From the NCBI GenBank assembly GCA_029204225.1, contig CM055101.1, forward strand, positions 43,052,927 to 43,116,926: a stretch of 64,000 nt of DNA, given 5' to 3'. The stretch is from Diphasiastrum complanatum (Eukaryota > Streptophyta > Lycopodiopsida > Lycopodiales > Lycopodiaceae). The notes below the pieces were generated by a model. That model made no database searches. It had not been told where the DNA came from and saw nothing but the letters and a program-made list of their open reading frames with translations. Shown here piece after piece: positions 35,658 to 47,819 of the stretch. Made by a program: the position numbers and the translations under genes. The first letter of the stretch is position 1; each line of letters begins with the position of its first letter.

Positions 35658-38600
35658 CGGCTGAGATGCGGTCAAGGATGGGATTGCAGTGCTATGTTCT
35701 CAATGGAATTATGGAGTGGATTCACTAAATTTTCGATAAAATTATGGTGGTAGAGTGCTCTTCTACTTTTATGATTTTGATAAAGATGTTGTGATTTAGT
35801 AAAGAATTCATTCCTAAACTTCTAGTGCTTTATGGAAGGTTCTTTTATGGTAGAATAATATGCATGGACGGATCTCCTTGCTTGTTTTATTATTAGTTTC
35901 TGCTAGATTATGGATTGTGGTAACTAGCATAACTCCATAAGGTTCTAAATCATTGTCTACTTGTTTCATTGAAAGATTGATTGTAATCAAATTTTCCTGA
36001 CTAAGATGAACTGTATGCAAAAGTAGGAAGATGATTTCAAAAATTACATGCTGAGGATTAAAAGTTTTCTTTACTCAAATCCTCCAGTAAATCAGCATGT
36101 TTAAGAACACTGATTGGGAGAGTCATATGCTATTTCTTTAATATTGGACAGAGTTTGAATACTAAGACAGTTCTGGTCATTCTTCCAATTAATGTAAAAG
36201 AAGTATGTTGTATATCCTGCTGATGGTAGGATCAGAATCATATGTTTTGAATAAATACATGAAACTCTTCCCTCTGCCTTCTAGATACTGTGACAGGATG
36301 GTATTTTTTGACTTGTCAGAGATCCAGAATCTCTGTTTCTGATGCTGACTTCTTGCTGTTAGTCTATTGCTGAGGGCTAGGTGGGGTTGAGTCACGAATT
36401 TTTTATTCAGAACAGGGGAATAGATCCTGATGGTGATGGTCGAACTCCTTAAGCCCTGAAATCAACTAACCTGCTGTTTCTGCCCTTCAGAGAGCAATAA
36501 GAACACTTGAAGCAGCTAAGAGAGATACCTGTGGATAGGGAGGTCGTTATTGAGAAAATTTGCTGGAAGAGTGAAAACCGCAGATCTTTTTGGATCACAG
36601 ATGAATGCTGGTTGTTCAGAGTCAGAGATTGTAACCTTACCTCATCAGTTAGCGAGCAGTTGAGACCTGTGAATGGGTTGTGAAAGAGTTGCGATCCAAC
36701 CTTGCTCCTGCGTGATAACTCTCTCTCGCTTTCACGAGGAAGGTTGCGGCTGGAAGCCCTTTTTGAAGTGGCGGTCGTTTGGTTTCGGGGTTCCCTTAAG
36801 CATTTTAGGGTATGGAGGCCTAGGTTTTATGCATAACTTTGAAGGTATGTTATCTTAGGCATGTAGTTTTGCACGTGAAGGGGAGTAACCAGGAGGCTCT
36901 ACCCTCATGCAAGCGGCTTTGAGATTTAGCAATTTTGGGAATTGTGAATCGATTGTAAGGATTTTAAATACATGCATGACCATTGGGGTATCACATTTTT
37001 GACAGGTTGTAACTTTGATGATGGTTCAAAATGAGGTTTCCAAACTCAAGTTACTAGCACCCAATTAGTGAAATTTTGGATTCATGGTGCTTCGTTTTCA
37101 AAATTTAAACCTTGGTTTAGCTATTGTTTCCCAGAATAGGGAATTCCCTAGGAACAATATGCATGTATTAAAACCCTATTTGTTGGTTTATTGCTTACAT
37201 CGATAGCTGTTGGTAAGCCCATAATTGTGTGGAACCTTTATACCATTATATTTGTGGTCAGGCAGTATTAATCGGTTTCCAATGAAAAAATTTTCGAAGC
37301 CGATCTTGACGGAATGAAGGGAGTGGTACGGTTCTTAGGCATATACCCAGTTTAGGAATTCGTTTCCTTGGTACGATGCTATTTAAACCATTTAACTCTG
37401 GATTATTGGTACTCCCCAGTAAATGGAGTTAAATTGTGTTTTTTTTTTCTCCTTTTCAAATCGGTGGAACACCGATCAGTTTTTTTATTGTGGTTTTGAT
37501 GATTTAGGTCATTAAAATTGAACAAACCAAAAGTTTTTGGAATACTTGTTAAATAATGGGAGAAAATTCATAGTATTTGGAGGTAATTCCTTATTCAACA
37601 ACATTATTTTTTTGGAGTAAATACATTGTAGGAAGTACCCGAATCCAAATCTTATTTCCCATTAATTACAGATAATCTTAACGAAGTAATTCGTAAGCCA
37701 GTGAGTGAAAAGGGCGAACAGTCAAATTTTATTGAAAAAATTGTAATAATAGAAATTATAAAACTGATTTCATTTCCAGTAAAATCCTATGGTAAATTAT
37801 ATTCAGAAGATCATACTAGTACTGTTTCACATACTAATAAATGATTTTTGATATCAGATATTCAGCCCAGGTATAGGACAGAAATGAAATTGTTTCAGAC
37901 TTTTTCAAAATTCCTATAGTAATTAATTTTTAAACATTTACTAATGTCGTTACGTCTTCTTGATACCTTAGCTGAAAGATTTTCAAGGAACTGAAAATTC
38001 TAAGGAGAGAAGAAGAGTAGACATCAATAATAGTAAGTGTGATTGAGAAATGTATGTCGCAATTAGGATTTTGATAATCTCAGTAAATAATTGCTTAATA
38101 TCAGTTATTAATTTCCTGAATAGAATCCATTTAGTTGAATTCATAACTAATATCTTTGTGACCATTGAGTTATCCGTAGTTTTGGATGTCAATTGTGATG
38201 TTAGAAGTAGAATATGATATATGGATTACATTGGATCTGTTAGTTGATAGGAGCTTGTCCCTAGAGTTGATGCTCTTGGATCTAGGGGAATTTGAAGCTT
38301 ATCATTAATCTATAAGGATCCAAATGTAGTGTTCAACCATGTTAATTCTTCTGTCTAAATCACATTATCAGGTGTGGATTTGTGGTATCCATCTGATAGG
38401 CTAACAACCATCCAAATAAATGGATTCTCCAGTATTTGGGAACAAGAGATAATTTCCTATAGTGATTATAGGACAACTAGAAGGTCAATGAATCTCTAGA
38501 ATATTAGATAAGGCGGTTAAGGATTTTCTGGAAGAAAAAGCTGATAGTATGAGACATCAGTAATTTTGAAAAGAAAATTCTAGGACTATTGTAAAGATCT

Positions 38601-40150
38601 GATGGTCCATTAATGGTGTGTTTTAGTACCTAGTCGCAATATGGGAAAAAAGAAAACCATTCGATCAAATGTGGGATATTTTGGGAAATTTTGAGGTTTA
38701 ATCTAGATCCCAATGTGGTATCTCATTATTTACAAAATCAGAGGCCCTCAAATCTATTTCTCGCTTTCTTAATTAATCCTTTACTTCTTAGTAATTTCTC
38801 GAATATAGACATCTGACTGGCTATATGATTCTTTCCAGCATGAAGTTATTCTTTTGAAAGACTGTTATGTCATATAAATTACTACTTGTGGAAATGGACT
38901 TGGAATTTAGAAAATTCTAAGGTTAAAATATTTCAATTTCTTAAATCTAGAATATCTTTGTTGCATAAATAGGTTTCAATGGAATGATTGCTATCACTCG
39001 AGTTGGAAATATTTGAAGGAAAAGCCCTGTTTGTAATAGAGTGAATCCTTTATTGGAATGCACTTATTACTGACTTTTCTTGGATTTAGATATTTTCATA
39101 TATCATCTTTCCAGTTAACTTTTATTGAAATTTATAAAAGGCCAATTTGTGATGTTTTTTTGGAGCTTTTTCTTGTGTAGCTCAAATCTTATATAGATCT
39201 GAATTTTCCAACAAGTGTACTTTCATTTTAGGGATCATTAATGTTGAAATTAATGATGCATGCCAGTTCTTTTCATGATTTATGATTCTAGGCTATGTTT
39301 TGGTCAAAAGTTTTTCATGCTTTTTGACTCAAGTAAGAACACAAATTTTTAGCAAAATCAGATCATTTAGATGGCTATAGTTCTGTAAATTGGTTTGCAT
39401 GTGCTAGGGAAAGAGTTGCATGCCATGAATTTCCATTTTATAGTGAAGAAAAAACTGGAAAAGAGCTAAAAATCATGATTTTTGCTTGTTTTTTTTTCAT
39501 GAAATTGGATAGTAGGTGGCTGTAAAACACCATGTAGAGCTTGTAAAGAGGTCGATAAAAGTGTTTTGAAGCTGTCCTTGAAGTTATAGCCAAGAATTAC
39601 AGCAATCGAGCTTGTAGGAAGTCAAAAAATTGCAAAAAAATGATCATTTTTGGTGATTTTTGGGGGATAGATCTCTCTAAATCCATACGAAGATCATTCT
39701 GGATTTTTTACAGCATGATTAGCATTATTTTTACCTTCCCAGCAAGCTATCAGACCTGTAAATTGATGGTCGGTGGCTTATGCACCATTTCCATCAAGTT
39801 TGAAGCTATTTTGACTTCTACAAACCAAGAAATCATTCTCAGCCTATACTGCTTTTTAGGATCAGTATGAATGCTTCACAGAAGTCTAATGGACCATTTA
39901 AGACTATTGTTAACATCACTTTTGGGCTAGAATGGGTGTTTGCATGTTTTTACAGCAAGAGGCCTTGTAGAAATGTGTCCTACTACAGATTTTTTGATGC
40001 TCTGTTCTCACACATGTGAAGCCTAGGTGGCAGGATGATGTGGCAAGTGTCTCGGTCACTTGATCTCCCTCCGTACTATGCTTTACAACACCTAATTTGT
40101 GAAGAAACATGAAGTTTCTACCCACAAAGCATTGCTAGCTTATGAACCAA
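35658..40150. other. Long non-coding stretch after the Gypsy LTR
   Basis: About 4.5 kb of AT-rich sequence without a convincing coding region on either strand, RNA gene or transposon domain. The first part may be the untranslated leader of the element whose LTR ends at 35643, possibly a large derivative with no coding capacity. That is inference, because no matching right-hand LTR is seen. Confidence 0.4.
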
Positions 40151-40466
40151 AATTTTGTAGAAATACACAGAAACTGCCCATAGACAGAAACCGTAAACAA
40201 CCGCCACTGCAACCGCAATGCAAACGGTTTCAATGAAGGCAACCGCAAAGCAAATCAACGAAGACCAACGGAAGGAGACAACCGATCGCAACAAGTTCGC
40301 AAGGACTCACATATGAAGACCAACAGAAGGAGTCAACCGCAACACAATGCACCTGCATCGCAAACCGCAATTGTGAAACTTTAGCAAACCGAAGGTCAAC
40401 ACTTACGATCAAAGAGCGAAGACCACGGCTCACAATGAGAAGCCGCCGAGACACCGCAAGATGAAA

Positions 40467-40560
40467 CTTGCGGTCACCCGCGAAGTAAATCGAAGGCAAC
40501 TGCCAAGCTGGAGCTTGCGGTCACCTACGAAGCAAACCGAAGGTAGTCCACGAAGGAAAC
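40467..40560. repeat. Degenerate 47-bp tandem repeat in a CCG-rich block
   Basis: Two adjacent 47-base units both start CTTGCGGTCACC and share an AAATCGAAGG / AAACCGAAGG core. They lie in a wider block (40190-40560) with repeated AACCGCAA and GAAGG words. The block precedes a Copia fragment and may be an old LTR or leader. Confidence 0.65.
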
Positions 40561-40672
40561 TGACCAAAGGCCATCATAGAGTCAATACAATTCACAGTGG
40601 TCCTCTCCTCACGATAAAAAAAAAAAACCCTCACCACCACAATGCGTCGTAGACAAACGATTGTGGTCACAA

Positions 40673-41284
40673 ATGGCTACAAAAATAGCGGATCTTCATG
40701 ACCCAAGTACAAGAAAAACAAGCAAAGTACCAGATGCAGAACGAACTTCACGAACGAAGGAGACGACAAACTGGAAGCTATTAGAATTTGCTTAAACCAG
40801 TTCTTGTCCGCTAGTAAGCGAGACGTCCATTTGTGTTCCTAACGTCCTTCATGTTCCTCAGTTGTCAAAGAACTTGTTATTAGTCTCTAAGATAACTAAT
40901 GAGGTCTACACTGTTACTTTCTCATCTGAGCAGTGTACAATACTCGAGGAAGATACTGCTCTGATTACATGCACTAGAGTCAGAAATCTTTACGTACTCT
41001 CTAATTCAGTTGCATTAGCTAGTATCTCTAATGAAAATGTAAACAATAGTGCTGTTCTATGGCATAATCGATTTGGACATGTGAATACAAGATCACTTTC
41101 TTATATGCCTTGTAATAATTTAGTTGATGGTTTGAATTTCCCGTCTTCATTAGATAAGAAATCTTTCTTTTGTGAATCATGCATCTATGGGAAGCACTCT
41201 AGAATCAAGTTTTCAAAATCACATTCCATCAAAACAAAGCATATATTAGATCTTGTACATAGTAATCTCTGTGGTCCAATCTGA
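40673..41284 (+). mobile_element. Copia fragment H1 (pre-integrase region)
   Basis: The first part resembles a gag start (MATKIADLHDPSTRKT). It is followed by the region just before integrase: VPNVLHVPQLSKNLLLVSKI, then WHNRFGHVNTRSLSYM and the zinc-binding CESCIYGKHSRIKFSKS. It ends at HSNLCGPI near 41284, where another Copia begins with its own copy of the same domain. Broken. Confidence 0.75.
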
Positions 41285-43832
41285 AGAATCAACTGATATG
41301 CTTTGGCATTTCAGATTAGGCCATCTTAACTTCAATAGTATTCAGCAAACGTCGACAAAATCTAGTGCAAGATCCTCCTCCTATTAGCAAACCAACTTCT
41401 GCATATGTAAAAGCTGTATTATCAACAAGTATGCTAGAAGTCCTTTTATTCTGATTCAGTTTATACTTCCAAAGGTTGGCTTGATCGTGTACATAGCGTC
41501 ATTTGTGGCCCAATGCAGACTGCTTCGACAGGGGGAGCTCTCTATTTCCTAACCTTCATCGATGACTTCTCTCAAAGGACTGCTACTATTTCTTGAAGAA
41601 CAAATCAAAAGCACTCAATTTCTTCAAGCAGTTCAAGGTGTCTACTGAAAATCAGACGCAAAGGAAGATCAAAGCTCTATGCACTAATGGAGGGGGAATA
41701 ATTTATCTCCACAGAATTCAAGGAGTTATGCAAGGCCAATGAAATACATCAACAATATACAACAAGCTACTCACCTCAGTCCAATGGCATAGCTGAGAGG
41801 AAGAATTGGACACTCATCGAAAGTGCCAAGAGCATGCTGGCCCATTCTCTCTTCCTAAGAACTTTTGGGCAGAAGCTGTTACTACAACTGTCTATCTCTC
41901 TTCCTAAGGCCAGGGAATGGAAAAACACCTCATGAGGTGTGGACATGATCAAAGTCTTATATTTGAGTATTTGGATTCAACAGAAAGTCGATCTTCATCG
42001 GCTATTCCCCAGACCACGAGGCATACAAGCTCTACAATTTGGACACTTAGAAAATTTTTATGAGCAGAGATGTCATTTTTGTGGAAGACAAATTTATCAA
42101 CCACAAGGGAAAAGCTCCATCAATGTCTTCCAATCCCAGAGTCGACAACTTCAAACTCAGGACTAATCACAAGCTCGACATCGACTCCAACAATGAGTCT
42201 GAATCTCGACAAGTCGAACCACATCAGAGGGTCGAAGTTCAAACCAGAAGATCGAAGCAATCCAGACAGCCTCCATCCCAATTCATGGATGATCCAAGTC
42301 TGATACTTTGTGCAGACACCGAATCTGATTCTCTTATAGAGAATCAAACTTGGACTGTAACTCGGTTGCCAAAGGATCGAAGTCCAATTCCATGCAAATG
42401 GATATTCAAGGCAAAGTATGATGCTGAAGGAAGACTAAATCGATACAAGGCTAGGCTAGTCACCAATGGCTTCTCCCAGATTCCAGATCTGGATTATTCC
42501 GAGACCTTCAGCCCAGTTGTCAAACATGCTTCAATCCGGCTAGTACTCTCCTTTGCAGCTGCAGCAGATCTCGAAGCCCATCAAATGGATGTCCAGACCG
42601 CTTTTCTCAATGGAACTATCGAAGAGGAAATCTATATGTTGCAGCCAGAGGGATACAAAATTAAAAGACAAGTAACACCTTGTATGCAAAATCCACAATG
42701 CTCTCTATGGACTAAAATAGTCACCAAGAGTCTGGTTCCAGAAAATCGATGGATTTCTAATTGAGAATGGTTTTATTCCAAACTCGGCAGACTTGAATGT
42801 CTACTTCAAGTCTATCTCAGATTTCTTCATTATTATCACTCTCTATGTAGATGATATGTTACTATTCAGCAACAATCCGAATCTAATGAAGGATATGAAA
42901 TGCATGTTGGCCCAGGAGTACAAAATGACTGATATGGGTCCAGCCCATTATTGTCTCGGAATTAAAATTTTCCGAATTCAACCCATAAAACTAATTTTCG
43001 TCAGTCAACAAAGATATCTCACCAACTGGAAAAGTATGGAATGGCCAACTACAAATCGAGTCACTTTCCACTTGACCCTCGACTAAAGTTGTCAAAGGAA
43101 CAATCTCCTCAAACAGAGATAGAAAAGAAGGAAATGAAGCAATATCCATGTCACTCCATCATCGGCTCACTGATGTATGCAATGCTTAGCACTCGGCCAG
43201 ACTTTGCATACTCAATCAGTTCACTCAATTAGTTTCTATCGAATCTAGGTCTGACTCATTGGAAAGCACTCATGAAAGCTATTCTTTACGTTCAAGCAAC
43301 TAAAAACCTCAACATTTGTCTAGAGGTAATCAATCTGCCAATATTCTCAAAAGATACAGATGCGGATTGGGTAGGAGATATTGATACTAGAAGATCAACT
43401 TTTGGATTTTATTTCTATACAATCAAGACCTTTCTTGGAACAACCGAAAGCGGACCTCGGTAGCATTATCATCGGCCGAATCAAAATACATAGCTGCCAC
43501 GAATGCTACCAAGGAGGCAATTTGGCTAAGGCACCTACTTGCAGATATTGACCTTGCTCAGTCACATCCAACAACAATCTATTGTGACAATCAACGCACA
43601 ATAGCACTATCTCTAAATCCGAGATTTCATTCTCGAAGAAAACATATCGAAATCAGGTATCACTACCGTAGAGAAAAAGTGCAAGGCAAGAAAGTGTCAC
43701 TGGTTTACTGCAGGACAGATCTTATGGCAGCAGATTACTTCACAAAGGCTCTATCAAAGGAGCACCATCTCAGATTTAACAACATGTTAAATCCGGAGAT
43801 AAAAAACTTTCAAGATTCACATTAAGGGGGAG

Positions 43833-44613
43833 TGCTGGATTTCAATGCTCAGCCTCAAATCCATTCAATAATGAAAATCCTGGAAAATTTGTTGAAGTTT
43901 GACTTCATCGACTTCAAAGTCATCGAAGATATCGAAGTCATCGACTTCATCGACTTTGACTTCTCTCATGTAGATATATACATATGTTCAAACTCGACAT
44001 CGACGTACTCAACTTGCTCGACATTGATGTTTTTCCTAACTCCATCAAATCCGACATTGTCGACTTACCCAACTTTGTCGACATTTCACCAACCATCAAC
44101 TAACCGACTTTTGTCCATCAGGGAAAAATCGATCCAAATAAACTGTCAGAAGGCTTTATGGCAGTTCACCAACCATTGTACATACATTTATTTTTACAAG
44201 ACAGTTGTAATAGATAGCAGATAGCATCTAATGCTAAAAGATATTTTAAACAGGCAAATATTTAGCAAGTAGATATTTATAATATAGAATCAACTGAGAA
44301 CGCACTCAGGATAAAGTTGATCACAAATCAATCCTCTCATAAGAAGAATTCATGTTGCCAGTGTTACCACACTCAACGAACACGCCTGTTGATATAAATC
44401 AAAGTGCAATTTCTATCTCACTATTGTATCGTTCTATTGAGCATTTGTGTGAATCATTCATCTTGATTATTTTTGCTGCTATTTGACGTGGTTCCGATCC
44501 TAAACCATCCTCGCTCAAGCTTTTGCTGCCAAACATCACGATCTGATATCATAGTTTTGTTTCTATCAGTTCTCTACTACTCCGATATCAGCTCATACTC
44601 TCAATTTCCAACA
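43833..44613 (+). mobile_element. 3' LTR of Copia H2 (781 bp)
   Basis: It starts TGCTGGATTTCAATGC after the polypurine tract TTAAGGGGGAG and ends CTCAATTTCCAACA, pairing as TGCTGG...CCAACA. The first half carries a tandem TCGA-rich block (43899-43973), noted separately. Confidence 0.8.
43899..43973. repeat. TCATCGACTT / TCGAAG tandem block inside an LTR
   Basis: About 75 bases composed of short units such as CATCGACTTCAAAGT, ATCGAAGATATCGAAG and CATCGACTTCATCGAC. The units partly mirror one another, so the block could fold. TCGA recurs through the following 150 bases of the LTR. Confidence 0.7.
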
Positions 44614-44740
44614 ATTATAATATTTTCCAAATTGTGTTTAATGGTTTTGATTTTCTCATCCATATGTTGGTTTTGTTCCAAAAAACTTGTGAAGCATACT
44701 CATTTTTAGTGTAATGAAGCTTCACTTCACACATAATGTT

Positions 44741-45391
44741 TGTGAAAGATTTCAGATCCTTAAGATCCAATTTACTTGAATGATCTTTGGTTAGAAAGAG
44801 AAATACACTACCAATCTCACCAATGTAGAAAAATCAGCATCTACACACAATTTGAGATGCAAACACTAATAGAAATTGAGCAAAATTGAATGAAATGATT
44901 ATGTACTATTGTTGTCTGTACAAAACCAGCAAGCTATTGTATTTCACACGTGTGGATCCAAAAATAACAAATATAAATCATTCTACACATAGAATTGCAA
45001 GCAATCACCAAGATAGTGCACCAATGGATAGTAATAAACCATGTAAACCATGTATAAGCATGAAATGAGATAGAGAAGAGAGAAGATGACTCTCTCCATG
45101 AGTTACATCCTTTTATAGCAGGTCCAAACCCTATTTGGCCACTTGGCTTTCCCACCAAAATGCTAACCCTACTAATTTTGGGTCTAGATTCAATGTACCC
45201 AACTTATTCAAATTGAATCTACTCAAACTCACATTCTATCTCTCCCACACTTTCAAAAAGTGCTTATTCAAATGAAATTTAGACTAATGAACTTTGAAAA
45301 GTCAACCTCTAAGTCTAAAACAAGTTTTGGCCTCAATATGCCAAATATGGAAATATTGCAAAATGTGATGAAACTAGTTGAATCTTTCACA
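44741..45391 (-). mobile_element. LTR of Copia F (651 bp) with 11-bp terminal inverted repeat
   Basis: On the minus strand it starts TGTGAAAGATTCAAC at 45391 and ends AATCTTTCACA at 44741. The two ends form an 11-base inverted repeat, TGTGAAAGATT / AATCTTTCACA, longer than the usual 4-6 bases. The start sits immediately after the polypurine tract. Confidence 0.8.
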
Positions 45392-45680
45392 CTCCCTCTT
45401 CAACTAGTTTTACCATAGACTTTGATAATACTCCAAGTGAAGTCCTATGCTTCATGAACAAGTCTTTTCCCAATGCTTTGGTGAAGATATCAGCTACACA
45501 TTCCCTTGAAGACACATGTTGAAGCTCCAACTCCTTTGCAATGACTCGCTCCCTCACAAAATGACATTGTATCTCAATATGCTTGCTCCTAGCATAGTTT
45601 TTGACAATAGAACTTTGATCCATCATAAGAATGATCTTCTTCCTAAGACTAGACCTCCTTTCAATGATCATGTAATGCTC
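44741..45680 (-). mobile_element. Copia element F, 3' end (RNase H end and LTR)
   Basis: Minus-strand Copia. The end of RNase H is seen at about 45392-45640 (ARSKHIEIQCHFVRERV, HVSSRECVADIFTKALGKD), followed by a purine-rich tract (GTTGAAGAGGGAG) and a 651-bp LTR. No other domain of this element is recognised. Broken. Confidence 0.8.
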
Positions 45681-45780
45681 AAAATAGAAACAACCATAAT
45701 TGATATAGAGAATAGTGTCCACTTGGGAGGCTTCACTATTTCTTACATCAATTTTACATGTAAAAATGTAACTAGAACAT

Positions 45781-46080
45781 GAAGAATCAAATAGAATGTA
45801 AATGAGATGATTCCACCATGCTTCCAACTCTGAACTCTCTGGAAAAATACAGCAAACAAACAGTAAATGTGAGTGATCAACTTTTGCTTGCATGTCTCCT
45901 ACTCCTTTGTCCTTCGTTGCCATGTATCCACCATGATACTCCATGAATGAGCCTCCATCTTCATCTTGCCTCAAGATACCATCATACCTTGATGACTTGA
46001 CCATGAATGAGTGACATAATGAACCTCCAATAGCTTCATTTCCATCAGCAAAACCAGCCAAGAATGCTAGTACAAATCCA
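45781..46080 (-). other. Open stretch of unknown origin upstream of Copia F
   Basis: An open minus-strand frame continues beyond the recognisable RNase H and reads LAFLAGFADGNEAIGGSLCH, then SFMVKSSRYDGILRQDEDGG. It resembles neither Copia nor Gypsy to my eye, and no start codon is seen at its head. It could be a host exon remnant or simply open sequence. Confidence 0.2.
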
Positions 46081-46246
46081 ACATTAAAACAATGCTCACC
46101 AATGTATTATCAGACTTATTTTCAGTTACTCAAAGACAACTTAGAGTGCATGGTTTCTATCCACTATTGTTTGGCACTCATTAGCATCTGATTTTATTTT
46201 TTTGAATCAATACTATCTTCTTATTGCGTTCAGTATATGTCAAAAA

Positions 46247-47250
46247 ATGGATCCAATTATCATTTGCAAAAATTTAAGATATAGACCTTGCTAATTACCG
46301 ACGAGTTATGGGATGTTGTTACAGGTACAAAAGTAAAACCTGAAGACGACTTGGAAGACTCAAAGTGGAAATCGAATGATGGTAAAACTTTTGCGCTTAT
46401 TATACTCAATATATCAGATACAGAGATTGGACACATAGTTGCAGCTAGAACCTCAAAAGACATTTGGGACATCTTGAACTCACTATATGACTTGAGGGAC
46501 GTAACTACTAAGTTAAATCTATGAAGGAAATTTTTCACATTCAAGATGTCTAATGGTGATTCTCTTCAGAGTCACATTAACCAGTTTAAGAATCTCTTGC
46601 AACAGATGGCCGCTGTCGGATCAGTCATAGACGATCAAGATGCAATTATGATAGTGCTTTCAAGCTTGCCCTCTACATATGAGAACTGGGTGATGATCAT
46701 ATCGACCCACTCAGATTTAACTCTTACTAGAGTTATCACTATGTTGTTGCAAGAAGACAATAGAAGAAGTCAAGACACTTTGTCTACTTCCTCCTCTCAG
46801 GCTCTATATGTCAACAAAGGCTCTAAGCGACAGAAGCAAAAAAGCTCCAAGAAGGCTACAACGAATTAGAATCTGACCCAAAGTTGAGTACAATCACCAA
46901 ATCCACAGTTGAAGAAGAAGATGTTTTGCAAGTATTGCAAGTGCAATAACCATGAGATCAAGGATTGTCAAATTCTCCAAGCAAAGAATGCAGCTAAGCA
47001 ACCTGATCAACAAGCAAACATAGTTTCATCATCTCTCCAGGTCGAAGTGGACGAAGGCGCATTCATGGTCAAAGACCAAAGCGCATTTTTGGATGATTCA
47101 TGGTTTCTTGATTCTGGAGCAACTCAACACATGACCAATCAACGTGAGATTTTCAACTCCTACACGCCTTACAACACGAAGAAATTTGTTCATTTTGGTA
47201 ACAATAGTACTCACACTATTGAAGGAGAAGGTATTATAAAATTGTGACTC
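46247..47250 (+). mobile_element. Copia E: gag, zinc knuckle and protease
   Basis: The UBN2-type gag is recognised from WDILNSLYDLRDVTTKL, INQFKNLLQQMAAVG and LSSLPSTYENWVMIIS. A CX2CX4HX4C knuckle, CKYCKCNNHEIKDC, lies near 46920-46965. The Copia protease active-site segment WFLDSGATQHMTNQ is at about 47100-47140. This order is standard for Ty1/Copia. Fossil. Confidence 0.85.
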
Positions 47251-47819
47251 CAGCATGATCAGTTCAAACTACTTTCAAAGGTCTTACATGTTCCTAAACT
47301 CTCTAGAAATCTGTTATCAGTAAGTAGAATTACAAATTTAGGTCATAAGGTAGAATTCAAATATGATCAATGCAAAATTATTGATAGGAGTAATAAGATC
47401 CTTGCACTGAAAGAAGCTTGACTTCCAGAGTATCAAATGTATTTTCATCAGCTACACTACTTTAGATCAAGCCTACAAGTTGTTCGACCATTGAGTCGAA
47501 GATATTCACTAGCCGGGATGTCATCTTCATCGGAGATCAGTTTCAAGACCTCAAAGGAAAAGGCAGTCCCCATGTAGCCGACCTGTCAAATTCTCCTGAC
47601 ATATTGAACTTTCCAGTTCCTCAGTCAACTATTCCCATTGAAGGTCCAAGCTCTTCTACTTTTGACGAACAACCAATCAGAAGATGATGATGTTGCAGTT
47701 CAGCAAGTACAATATGATGGAAATGATCAACTTCCTCTATTACCTAGAAGATCTTCAAGAACTAGCAGACCACCTATCAGGTATATTGACGAGTCTACAG
47801 CCTACCTTGTTCAGCAACA

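Larger units (their letters stand above)
41285..44613 (+). mobile_element. Copia element H2 (pre-integrase to 3' LTR)
   Basis: It begins with a second pre-integrase domain (LWHFRLGHLNFNSIQQ). Then come integrase (LDRVHSVICGPM, FLTFIDDFSQ, KALCTNGGG, SPQSNGIAERKN), the post-integrase region (MSRDVIFVEDKFIN), RT (PCKWIFKAKYDAEGRLNRYK, LYVDDMLLFSN near 42840) and RNase H (GDIDTRRSTFGFY, YCDNQRTIALSLNPRFH, MAADYFTKALSKEHH), followed by an LTR. Its 5' part is missing. Broken, roughly ten breaks. Confidence 0.85.

Noticed and set aside
45516-45782. Plus-strand 88-residue open frame
   Set aside because: Antisense to the RNase H end of Copia F.
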